From: Bugulina stolonifera
Taxonomy: Eukaryota > Bryozoa > Gymnolaemata > Cheilostomatida > Bugulidae
DNA: 64,000 nucleotides
Direction: 5' to 3'
Assembly (NCBI GenBank): GCA_935421135.1
Contig: OW285191.1
Location: 13,891,700 to 13,955,699 of the forward strand
A program made the position numbers and the translations under genes. Of this stretch, positions 13,101 to 24,600 are shown piece by piece. How positions within the stretch are numbered: position 1 is the first letter of the stretch; every line of letters starts with the position of its first letter. Below the pieces are notes generated by a model. The model was not told the origin of the DNA, did no database searches, and was given only the letters and a program-made list of their open reading frames with translations.

Positions 13101-14500
13101 ATAAATATATGTTAAAATCATAATGATATGATAATCATTTAGATTATTATATTAAATTATATCATAATATAACCTAATTAACATTATAATATAATATGAA
13201 ATATCATAATCACATGACTTCCTTTTTTTTTGTATTATAAGTTATCTAACTCTTTTTATCATTTAAAAAATTAATATAAATATTATAATAATATTTAATT
13301 TCAAACCTAATCATTTGTTTTTTAAACGAAATAAATAAAAAAAAAGAGTACATATAGTAAATGCTTACTATGCTGAGTATTGTGGTAGCTGACAATCTGG
13401 CCATAAACTAAGCTCATATTCTTTAGAAAATGAAATTTATGAAATGAAAATCCAAATTTCGAACGCCATTCTTAGCATTTCTGTGCACTATGAATTCTCA
13501 ACTCAATCCATAGACATAGACGAAGATAGATAGTATAGTACCTTGGTACTTGCAATAACTCTGTGATCAATTGTATTGTAAACAAAATACCACGTGCAGA
13601 CCGCTAGCATGGTCATGTGACTTTGTTTTGTTTATAAAATTTGATGCTAGTATGATAATCCATAGTTTCGGATAAACAATGGCAGCTATAAAAATAAAAC
13701 TTTTTTCGAGGGTGTAATATAAATTGAAGGGTGCATGGTTGCAAGTAGTATATGCTCATGGATTATTTTTGCATTTTTCAGGCTACTTTTGAAAATATTC
13801 TCAAAAAACGAAACCTCTCTCTATACAACTTATATAAAAAAATTGCCGTTTAGGGTGTCTTCATTAAAAAAATCGTCCTAGGGCAGCACATAGCGCATCG
13901 CGCGATGCATCATGGGAAGCAGAAATATGTTGAGAGCACAACTCCGCAACTTGTAACTTTCCTGCTGCCTTCATTTTAACACAAATCTACATTTGCTGAG
14001 CAAGGTAATTAGTGACAGGGATCCTTTAAGCAATTAAATTTCTAACAAATGATTTTTTTCAGTGGTTCTGACTTTAGATTGTTCTTTTAAAGACAAACAG
14101 CTTCAACCATCTTGAACGCCATAGTACTAATAGATGACAAGGGTTTTCAGAAGCAGGCCACAATAGTGGGAAAAAATGTGACACTTTGTTGTTTAGTTGT
14201 TTCTGCATGACCTACAATAATGCTTATATAGCATAAACTGTTATTCTCAACTGCTCCTGATATTAAATTATCCAGTAAAACCAAATGTTGACTAAAATGC
14301 ATTGTGTATCATACTGTTGTTACTTCTTTGATCCATAAATTGTAAAGAGTCACTCTTAGGCAAAAGAAGGTTATGCAAAGTATTTGAATTTTGACCAATA
14401 TTTTATCAGTTCCCATAAATATTTAATCCTTTCTTCATGGGTAAACGATGTTACACCTAAATTCCAAAAGTATCTCATTCTCTGTTTATTTTGTTTGCAG
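10117..14500. other. long AT-rich intron or intergenic stretch with repeats
   Basis: No exon is supported. It holds a 5'-truncated SINE copy (12059-12224), a G-run near 12806, a very AT-rich block at 13080-13340, and a possible TTAA-type transposon end near 14012-14027. Confidence 0.5.
12059..12224 (-). mobile_element. truncated SINE copy (same family as 35601-35857)
   Basis: From GGCGCCAAACACAATT through GGCTGCCC.ATAGCAGAGC and TATTATAGTTCGATATGGC this matches the 3' part of the SINE at 35601-35857, including the ATT-type tail at its low-coordinate end. The tRNA-like head is missing, which is typical of 5' truncation. Confidence 0.75.
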
Positions 14501-14583
14501 CTCTGGCTGACCTTGATGATGAGCAAAAGAATCTATTTGCACGTTTAAAGTCATTTGATGGATTATTAGGCGGAAAGAAATAA
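14501..14583 (+). CDS. alternative last exon of the EMI-like gene (isoform B)
   Basis: A strong acceptor (TTTGTTTGCAG) precedes this exon, which reads ALADLDDEQKNLFARLKSFD.. and ends GGKK-TAA. Exon 3 ends in phase 1 (G), and both this exon (CT) and exon 4 (CA) complete an Ala codon, so exon 3 can splice to either. Joined directly, exons 1-3 plus this one give 176 codons including the stop. The tail is charged and Cys-free, unlike isoform A. A polyadenylation signal AATAAA follows at 14628-14633. After the stop in exon 4 a donor-like ATAAG|GTAAGTG also occurs, so this exon could instead be 3' UTR of isoform A. Confidence 0.55.
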
Positions 14584-17164
14584 TTGACGCTCTTGAGAAT
14601 TGTGTAACCATTGGAATTTTTTTCCCAAATAAACTTAAACAAATAGCATAATGCAAATGTTGCATTTTACAAATGTATCCAAACATAATTGTCTCAGAAT
14701 TGTTTGTTTTCTTGATGTAACAACATCATGCTTATCATGCTAAGATTAGCTAGATCCTAAATTTCGCAGCACCGCTTACGAGCTTTTGAATTGCCTCAGT
14801 GCTGTTTTACTTTCCGTCTGTTTATGTAAGTGAAGCTCTGTTAGTTAGAGAAAACAAATCAGGTCACAAAGAGTTCATGGTTTTTGTGTTTGGCGTTTTT
14901 ATTGAGTTAGTAATAGATTGTGCATCAGTGCTTTGAGATGCAGAACCTTCAAGTGGTATATGACCACTAGGTCGAGAAACTTAGTCGTACCTATCAGAAG
15001 GCTGCTCATAGATAGGTTTTGAAACCACAAGTCTGAATTGGTCGAATTAGTTAACTTACTCTGTAAACAATTATATTTAATCAAAGATTCAGAAGCCTTT
15101 TGTCGTGTTCCTCATTTGTGGTTGATGCACTATGTTTTACCTCGGTCAACGGCTCTGTATATGTGGTTATTTGTGAGTTTGGTGTTGCCTGCAGTTCACT
15201 ATTTCTAGTTGAGGCTACAATTTTAGAACTGTTAGTTGGTTGTCTCACAGCTACAGGTAATACTGGACAATCTGTTGTAGTTGTTAAAGTGCTCAACTGT
15301 AGTTTTTCATTGGTAGGAATCTTGGGTGTATAATAGACGCCTTTTCATTATTCTTTGTGGCTGTGGTACTTTAACCTCACTGGTATTCAGATTTGGTTGG
15401 GTACATGTTCTCAGTTGCTCTTGGTCATTTTCCAAGAATGATTTCTAAAATAGCCCTAGATTTGGTGTATCCAGAACTAACTAAAATACTGGGGGAAGCT
15501 GGTACTTTTAAACAAGTTCTCCATCTTACTGTCATATGTTTTTCATGCCAAAGAAGTATTGGTTCCTGACACTTAACTTGTTGATAGGTAAAAAGATGCG
15601 ATCAAGTAGTTGAAAACCCTCTTTGATCTTAGCTACATCACTCATCTCCACTTTGTTCAAGTTGAATTTAATTAAAAATATCGGGAGAATTTTGTCTTGT
15701 TGTACAGGGTCAATTTGCAATTTGACCATTACTAGCTGAAACTTCTGTTTGAAAAATATGTAGCTAATTTCTTTACTTCTGCTGACTTTCATTAATGCAC
15801 AGCTTGCTACATTGGAAATTAAGGCGCTGACGGCTGGACCTACAGACAGCGTACTACCACTACAGACTAAGTACTTTGACTCCAATTAAATGTTTTAACA
15901 GATAACCCCCAAGTCTCCAAATTTATTTATAACAAGTGCAAGGGTAAGTATGAAATATCTAATGACTAGGTAAGTGTCAAGTATCTATTTAGCAAACCAT
16001 TGATCAGTGTTGTCAGTTAGGTTCTGACCGGCAGGAGGGGGCAGTCCATAACATACTCTCAATTGGGGGCCAAGGGTGAACTCTAGTACGTTTCAGTTTC
16101 TCAGTTTCGGCTTCTGGAGTAGGGGGACCATCCACAACAAATTTATACAAAAGTAGATAATTATGTACATAACATATACACGTACAGTGTACTTGTCCAG
16201 TATGTAATATGTAAAACAAGCTTAATGATTATCTTTAGCTAAAAGCTGAGCCACTGAGCCATTGTATTATGTAATAATCTATCTGGCTATAAGGTCTCAA
16301 CATTCTAGTAGCAATACAGTAGTCAAATAATATCACATATAGCGAAAGCACAGCTGTCCTGCAAAAGGTTTGTGATTCATCAGTGAAAACTGATTGTTGT
16401 CAATCTTACATGTAGATATAAATAGAACTGTACTTAACCAGTATAAAATATAACTGACTACTACAATAGATTTGATGCTACTTGTCTATGTTGCAGTATA
16501 GAAGACGATTGGCTGGCTGACGGACTAGATGTAATTGGATAAAAACACAAGGTAAATGAATGCAAATGTAATGGATTAATAGAATATGAATTATACAATA
16601 ATAGCTAATGCACAGGTAGGAAAATATAATTACATGTATGTACTATTGAGACTAGAGTATCTGTTTCTACGACAGCCAACTAAGTCCCTTGACGGCCTGG
16701 CCGTTTGCCTTAGTTTCGGCGTTACTGGGCTGTTGGCTGTCTATCGGTCTTGGTCGTATGGTTATCTAGTAGTTTATGCCCCATATATCTTGTTGTGCTA
16801 CCACAGCGGCCAATTTCTTTGAACAAGTTGCTGACTGATGGTTCTGCCCTTTATCTTGATAACTGCACATTCACTGTTGGTAGGTAGCGGTTCTCCTGCA
16901 ACATTTGAAGTTATATTGAGATGTCGAACTATGTTGGTTTGCATTGTTGTAACTCATGACGCTTATATTGAAATAGAAGGCAGGAACAGTAGATATTTGA
17001 TTAGGAGTTATCCGCTCATGTTCTAACATTAGATAGGAGGAGGCAAACTAGCCACTAAGTTGTCTGTTTACAATCATCATCTACTTGCTTTCGTAATTGG
17101 ATTCTCTGTCAAAAAACTGTTGTCTATTCATCATTCATTTTGATAAAGGTGAACTATACTGAGG
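14584..17164. other. intergenic with unassigned minus-strand ORFs
   Basis: Two minus-strand open stretches (15532-15885, Lys/Val-rich with FFKQKFQLVMVKLQID; 15081-15345, Thr/Ser-rich) look somewhat protein-like, but I recognise no family, the first starts at a non-ATG codon and no splice links them cleanly. They could be a decayed element or undetected exons. Nothing else in the stretch is supported. Confidence 0.3.
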
Positions 17165-20100
17165 CTACTCACTTGTAAGAGGTTGCACTTTGATGGAATC
17201 TAGCTCTACATCATAAGTTATTAGTTGATCATTCTGTGCTTTTCCTGTATAACCTCCAAGAATGAGTATTTTGTTTTCTATAAAGAATGATATACACACA
17301 TATCAGCATTTACAATATTGTTTCAAGGTGCATTGACAAAGAAAAGCTGTCCTGCCCAAAAGTTTTAGTTTTAACTTTTCTACTAGTTATTGAGAAGATG
17401 GTTCGTTTTGAACTACATCTACTTTCATATAGTTATGCAAAATAAGCACATGTGTCGTCCCTCTATGATATTTGTCAACTACTCACCTATATGTATTGTT
17501 GCAAAGTTATACAAAGGTGTAGGCAAAGACTTGTGGTGATATGTCCAGGGAGTTACTTTATCATACTTGGTTTCTGTTATGCTTTCAGATATTGAACCTT
17601 TGCCTATAGAACCAGAACAAAAGTTTGGCATTTGAATATTATTTGGTGAACCCAGGATTTCCAGGCGTCAACACTCTGTATTATCATAATTATTCTAAAA
17701 CCCTGTAGTCCTGCTAACGTACATTGTGATAGTTTACCAGTATAACTTATCATTGGTTTGAAGGATATTATCTTTGACGATGCTCTTGTTGTCTCATAGC
17801 TGTCTTGACACACGCCTGGAAAGGAAACACAACACCAGCTACAGTGAATACAGTTCAGTAACATTGCATTGATGGTCCACTTCCATTTTTAAGTCCAGTA
17901 AATTTGTTTTAGCCTAGTCTGAATATTTCTGCTGCTTTGACTTTGGTTGAGTTCATTCCTTTCCATACAACATGAGCATTCTACCTGCTGTATAATTCAG
18001 TGAGATTATACCTCCAATGAAATAAATAGAATCGCAGTGTGAGACCATTGATTGTTTAGCCATCTGATACGGTAGTGTAATGGGGTAATCGTCATCCAAC
18101 GTTGACCACTTCAATGTACTTGGCTCACAGACCCTGCGAATTATACAATTCAGCTATGAACATGACTTGTACGAGTCAACTTACTATAGCATCGATTCAT
18201 TAATTTTGTTTCTAACCTCTGTGATCTACCCTTAACTGTGCTATCTAGCATTATTAGTATATTTACAAAGTTTCTTGAATACCATGAAGGTAGTTGTGTT
18301 GTTTGCCTATTGAATTGAAGTAGTTTTGTACTTGCCAGAGATTATCCTGGGGAAGCTGGTGTTTATCATAACCCCCAGCGATGTAGACATTGTCATCATG
18401 TACCACACAACTGTGACAACTCCTAGAGTCTGGAAGAACATCAAATGCCTTCCATTTATCTTTTTCAAAGTCGTAGTACTCGCAGGTTGTTGTCAACTTC
18501 ACTTTTGCATTTGTCTCCCCACCTACATATAATCGAGCTAGTGTATATTGTAGCCTCCATCTTTATCGAGAAATAGGAGAAGTCTTGCTGACAGGCAACT
18601 CCAAATAGATCTGGAATTCAAATGCGGGTTTTTTATTGAAGGCTTTGTTTTATATTATTAACTTCTATGCAACTGCCTTCTATGCTTTAATATTACCTGC
18701 CACCAGGAGACCATTTTTCCATAGTACCATTGTGTGGTTGCACCTAGACTTTGCCATACTTGATAGTAACCGCCATTCTCGTCTTTCCCCATCAAACCTG
18801 TGACCATCAATTTTCATTATTAAAGATAGAAGGTGGTGTTAAGCTCTCAGTGAAGGGTATGTGCATCAGATATAAACCAAACTAAGTGTTGGTTTAGTAC
18901 TGTGCCTTACTGACTTAGTAGAATCTATCGAAAAGGAGATTTATTTATGTCTTACAGAGTTTATTTTTCAGTGACCAAAACTAATAGTAAGCTATCAGCA
19001 GAATGGTATAAAAATGCTCTTGTACAAGCTGTATGCTAAGCCTGCACTGGAAGAGAATTGCACGTTTTTGATAGAAGCAGTATTGATTGTTCCAGACTGA
19101 ATCTGCCCCCAGCCTGAGGTTGATTGGCTGCAATTATGCAGCTTACTTATAAGCATTTGAAGTAGATTCAAAAATTATCCTATGGTTATGTGAGTTGAGA
19201 ATATTTCACATGAAACTTTTTACACGGTGCTTAGAAAAAACTTCCAGACTTTTTGGAGTAAATTGTTCCAAAATATTGAATCCTCAAAAAGGAGCAATAG
19301 TCTTTCAAAACCAACACAGTTTAATACTGAAGTCTGTTGGACTACTTACACAACTAGATGGTTGACGGCTTTACCAGTAGATATATCATAGCCACCACTG
19401 ATGTAGACCTTATTACCATCTGCTGTTATTGCAAAGTCTCTCACACCGTTCACATCTTTGCCGAGCAGTTGGTCACAATCTTGTTGGTTAAAAGTTAGTG
19501 GGTCTGTTTTTAATTGATGAACTTTTATTAAGCCACTTCCTGTTTTGTCGATCATCATAACACGCTGTTCTTGATTTACTTCCACCTTCTCCACTTTGGC
19601 GTACATCTGCATAATTGTATCAAAGTTTAGCAATGCGACTGGTGACTTATATTATATTATATAGAAGTAGAAATGGATTATTTTTACCCACCATATTTTC
19701 TGTGTAGACCATAAAATCTCTTACTGGAATGAAATAAGGAGGGTGCTGTTATATTTAGTCCAGTTCACACCCCTACTAATAATGCTACACATACTACTGT
19801 AGGTCATTCACTTCTACAACTGTTGCAAATCATATTTTAAGTTTCGATACATCTCAGGTAACTTTTGTGCAGTGTCTTTTCGATCCTAGGGATGTTTTAA
19901 CACATCCCTAGTACAAGTACATGTACATGTACTTGAGAAGCACAAAATACTTGTACAAGTACAAGTACATGTACATGTACTTGTACTTGCATGTTCTACT
20001 TGAAAAGTAAATGAGTAGGCTATACTCGGCTACTATTATACTGAAATACATTTTCAAGATTTCAGTAACAATATAGGTCTATATGCAGCCCAAGTTATGC

Positions 20101-20415
20101 TGATTTATACAGTCATGCCTATTATTGCTTTTCGAAACTGACCAAAAGTTCAAATGATACGTGTAAATTAGAGCTAGCATAAGCCTGCCTATGTATACTC
20201 GCCTATCTAATTCCTTATGTAATGCAGTAGAGTATATATTGTGTTATGCCATAACGGCACACCTACCTTGTGAACTGCTGTTATAGCTAACTCCATCTTT
20301 GCCCCACTGGTGTCTTTAATTTTTCTCTCTTCCAACAGCGCCTTGGCATACATATTCCTTGTATTCGTAACTACAGTATAGGGTAGCTTTTCTACTTCCA
20401 GTTTATGCTCTATGG
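17165..20415 (-). CDS. kelch-repeat protein (5' end not identified)
   Basis: Nine minus-strand exons join in phase: about 20415-20263, 19723-19692, 19606-19350, 18797-18697, 18537-18336, 18133-17985, 17815-17738, 17603-17487 and 17277-17165, ending LTSE-TAG. Kelch blades are evident from repeated hydrophobic-GG strands: KVYISGGYD, NGLLVAG, RLYVGGE, NVYIAGGYD, SIYFIGG and KILILGGYTG, with the usual downstream Tyr and Trp (for example NHLVVFDGERREW, EYYDFEKDKWKAF, DNLWVCEP). Five to six blades suggest a beta-propeller used for protein binding. The first 60 or so residues visible are helical and charged. One intron (18336/18133) uses a GC donor. The first visible exon begins at an acceptor, so start codon and N-terminal domain (BTB, RING or B-box would be usual) lie upstream, unseen. 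About 400 residues are accounted for. Confidence 0.8.
19919..19990. repeat. ACATGTAC-type palindromic simple repeat
   Basis: Tandem and inverted AAGTACATGTAC units on both sides of a short spacer, in an intron of the kelch gene. Shorter ACATGTAC words recur across the window. Confidence 0.6.
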
Positions 20416-21698
20416 CTGACAAATATATTTACATTTTGTTGAATGCAAGTGTATATTCTAAAGTAAGACTGCTGACTTTGAGTGAATGCCTTGAGTCAAT
20501 GCTGACAGCTGTTCAATTCATAGCTGCCTTGCATGTAATATTCACAAGTCCTCCAATCAAGTTCAGTTTTCTGTTAAAAGGTTTCAGGTTATTCAACACC
20601 ATTAGAAATAATTGGATTGTGATTGTTTGTTGCTATTGACATAGAATATTTTAATGTTTGAGTTGTAGATGAAAAGCAAATAAAAGAATTTGATATCTAC
20701 CCATGCATTTATCTTATTGATGCATGTAATTGTAATCAACACTAAAATATCATATGCTGCTATCAAAACAAAGATGAAAGACTGTATTTAATGTATTCAT
20801 TTAAAAGTGGGTATTCAAGTTAATGTTCAAGCTCCTAATGTTTTGAAAGGCTATTTTGAGCAGATCAATTTAGAACTGTATTATGCAGCAGAATTGTATA
20901 CCAGGAAATCCCAGCCAATATTCTTGTCAACTCTCTGTTTGCCCGATGATGAGCTTTCTCTGCCTCTTACTCTTATATTATGCAATCAAGTAATATGACT
21001 TTGTATTAATTTTGTGCTTCTCAATCTGAGAGACAGTACATGCTTCTGATTTCTTCAAGATGATCAACCATAGAATTCTATGTGATCAACAAATAATTTT
21101 TATTATCTCCCTAATTGCTAGCATATCTATTCAAAATGTCAATGATATTAATAATGAGTGGTTTTTTTGTTTGCCAGCGTGTACAGGCTACAGTTTGTCA
21201 CTACAGGTTATTGTTGTATATTTTTTTATCAACTGTTTTTCTACCAATCAATGCTGCCCAGAAACATGTTCAATTGAATGTGCATGATGCTATTAAACAA
21301 ACTTTGCAAAGAGAAATTAGTACTTTTTGCCAATCACTTATTAAATTTATTTTTGTTGCTTTCATGATAAATTATAAAAAACATTTTAAACATTTGCAGG
21401 CTAGAGAAAAACAAGCTTTTTTTAATCAGGGAATACCTCTGTACACGAAAGATATGTGTATAAAGAACCAACCAAAGCAAGACGGGACACAAAGGGTAGC
21501 AGTTTTAATTTCAGCAACTTTATGACCATGTTCACCAGAGGTAAGGAAATATCAAACAACAAACAAATCTCAATATAGCAATTATAGTCAATAGCTAATA
21601 GTTAGATATTCTGATTGGTACTATAAGTGTAAGTGTACTATAAGTATGTTAGTATCTACTGTAGTTTACACATTAGTTCTCCTTTTCATCTCCATCCA
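20416..21698. other. gap between the kelch gene and the giant gene
   Basis: The missing 5' exons of the kelch gene should be here, but I could not find a convincing one. A plus-strand open stretch (21115-21525) is AT-driven and has no recognisable domain. Confidence 0.3.
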
Positions 21699-24600
21699 CT
21701 ACTGGGACTTCTTACAGCAATGTGATCTAATATTTGGGAGAAGTCGGCCCCTTACTTGCCTGATAAAATATAAATAATGAAATAGACATCTCATTTGAAA
21801 TATATCATGTCTTATAATCGTGGGGCTGCATCTTGTCATCAAACCAACAGGGTTAGGCAACTCTTACTATTGCTAAAGTAGAGAGGCCATCTTGATTCCA
21901 GCTTCATGTTGCTTATAGCAAGGATGACATTTAAACATGGTAACTAGACTGGTCAGATCACGGTTTGATGCTGCTGTAAAAACAGAGTAAGTGTACCATT
22001 GCAGCTAAATTGGAGAGTTGGAAAGAATGATTTGTAACTACACTAGTTGCATTATATTATTGTTCATGACATTATCATGTTGCTTGTAATTAAATAATGA
22101 GGATACAAATGTAGGTTGGTATACTTACGAAATGAGAAAAGGGAAGTCTAGCACTACGATGATCATCAAAACAGAAAGGGACGCAAAAAATATGGTTGCA
22201 GAAATCTCCGGTACAAGTTCTCCCTCCTTTGGTGGTAAGTTCTTTGCTTTTCGTTCTTGTGGTATTAGTGTTGGCACTACCTTTATCGCTAAAATGAAAG
22301 AGAGGAAGTTAGACCTCTGTAGTGCGGTGTGTATTAGTTGACATTTGATTCATAATATAACAAGTACTAACCAGCCTACCTGGACACTTTCCTTTACCAA
22401 AACACCATTCTGGTTCTACTTGGAGAAATAAGACGTTCTTACAAAGCTCAGAGATCTTCTCATCTTCTGTGAGGTCACACTTTTGTGATCTGTACCTCTT
22501 ACCCCATTGGTTACCACAAGTAATACCACAAGCTGTCCATTCAGTCCATGTGTTACCAGTTCCTGTGTATTATATACAGTATATTATATAGTCCATGTGT
22601 TACCAATTCCTGTGTACTATATACAGTGTATTATACAGTCCATGTGTTACCAGTTCCTGTGTATTATATACAGTGTATTATACAGTCCAAGTGTTACCAG
22701 TTCCTGTGTATTATATACAGTGTATTATACAGTCCATGTGTTACCAGTTCCTGTGTATTATATACAGTGTATTATACAGTCCATGTGTTACCAATTCCTG
22801 TGTACTATATACAGTGTATTATACAGTCCATGTGTTACCAGTTCCTGTGTATTATATACAGTGTATTATACAGTCCATGTGTTACCAGTTCCTGTGTATT
22901 ATATACAGTGTATTATACAGCCCATGTGTTACCAGTTCCTGTCTATTACATACAGTGTATTCATGATGACATGATGTACATTATACATGGTTTGGTGTGG
23001 CCACTTAGGAAATAATCGCCGATTACAATTTTTTTCAGATTTTGCGATTAATAGGATAAACTTTTGTGGATTTTAGGTAAATAGAATATTCTGCCATTCC
23101 AATCATGTTTCTAAAGGGCAGTGTAATAGGGTAGAGCCTGTGTGGAATACAACTGCAAAGTATGTATGACTACACCACACCACACCACACCACACCACAC
23201 CACACCACACCACACCACACTACACTACACGTAGGTATAGTTCTTACCACATAAGACCTCTCTTCTACCTTTCATCACATTATCAATGTGTGTTCCATCA
23301 GTCTCAGGATCTGCAATCACCAGATAGCAAGTATTAACACTACATAATACCGAGTAACTTCCTGTATGAACCTTAATCAGTGGGTGTCCATGGTCTGAGC
23401 CATCATGAGCTAGCAGTAAACCATCTAGCAGTATCCTTTTTATATCGTCCAGGAACAGTTCTTTCAGTACAAAATAGTGTATACAACCTTGTGCACTGGG
23501 TGAGACAATTTCGAAGTCAGTGTGGTGGCCTTCACTGGGAATCTAAACTTTATTTTTAATTGACTCATTAAACAAGAAAAAATTGTTTGGCAAGATTGTG
23601 GAGCAACAAAATGATCTAAAATGATTACGTGTTGGAATAGTTCTACAATATGACTTGTATATAGCCCAAAAATTATTAAAACCGGTAATAATTGCACCTC
23701 TGCACTTGAATGTGAGGTTCAACTCTTCAGTAATGTTTCCACCATTGTGAAGACAACTTCTCATGCATTTATCTCTATAGCAACTCTTATTCCTACATTC
23801 CTCTGTTTGACATCTAGCTTCTGATTCGTCAACAATACATTGCCAGCAGTCCACGTCACAAGTAGACTCACTCCATGATTCGATTGACCGATAACTGAAT
23901 TAAAACAAATACAACTATAATTTATTCATCGATACACATTGATTGTTACACAGTCATTGGAAATAAAGTCACTTGACTGGGACATGTATTCAGTAATAAT
24001 TAGCTCAGAAGCACAGCATGAACAAATACCTATCATCTAACACTGTTATTATGACTATTACCTGTATTCACAGTTCCTATCCCTCGTCTGATTGGACCTT
24101 CCGCACAGTTTAACTCCATTCCATTCTTCCCATTCTCCCCACTCACCATACTTTGTACAAGTGTAGGAGATGCAAGATTTGTTATACTGTGTTTGTGTCC
24201 TAAAAAGTACAAAACACATGGTTGGACATCAATACAACACCCAGCATTAATTTTGTAGTAGTGTAATATAGCAAATGGGTCACTGATATCAACCTACATC
24301 TAAGTGTAATAATATTACTCACTTTGTAGGACAGATATCAGAGAGATTAGGGGTACTTGAACAGTCTGCTGTTCTGGTTCTGTTCTTTATTCCACCTCTG
24401 CCACAGTTATTATCAGCTCTCAGACACGTAGACCAAGTGCTCCAAGGTTGCCAGCATATCAACTCATTTAACTGGCAGTCTTGATATTCCTTCAGCGGCT
24501 CGGAGCAGATATTGTCCAGACATTCTCTCGTTCTAAAACAGGTTCGAATATTTTCAGCAGAGTAAAAAAGTAATTTGAATATTTTGAAAACATTTGAGCA

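Noticed and set aside
21115..21525. 136-codon plus-strand ORF
   Set aside because: AT-driven composition, no recognisable domain, no supporting splice pattern.
22507..23015. Three overlapping long plus-strand ORFs
   Set aside because: They come from the 47-bp repeat: three units make 141 bp with no stop in any frame. They have no domain and run antisense to exon 39.
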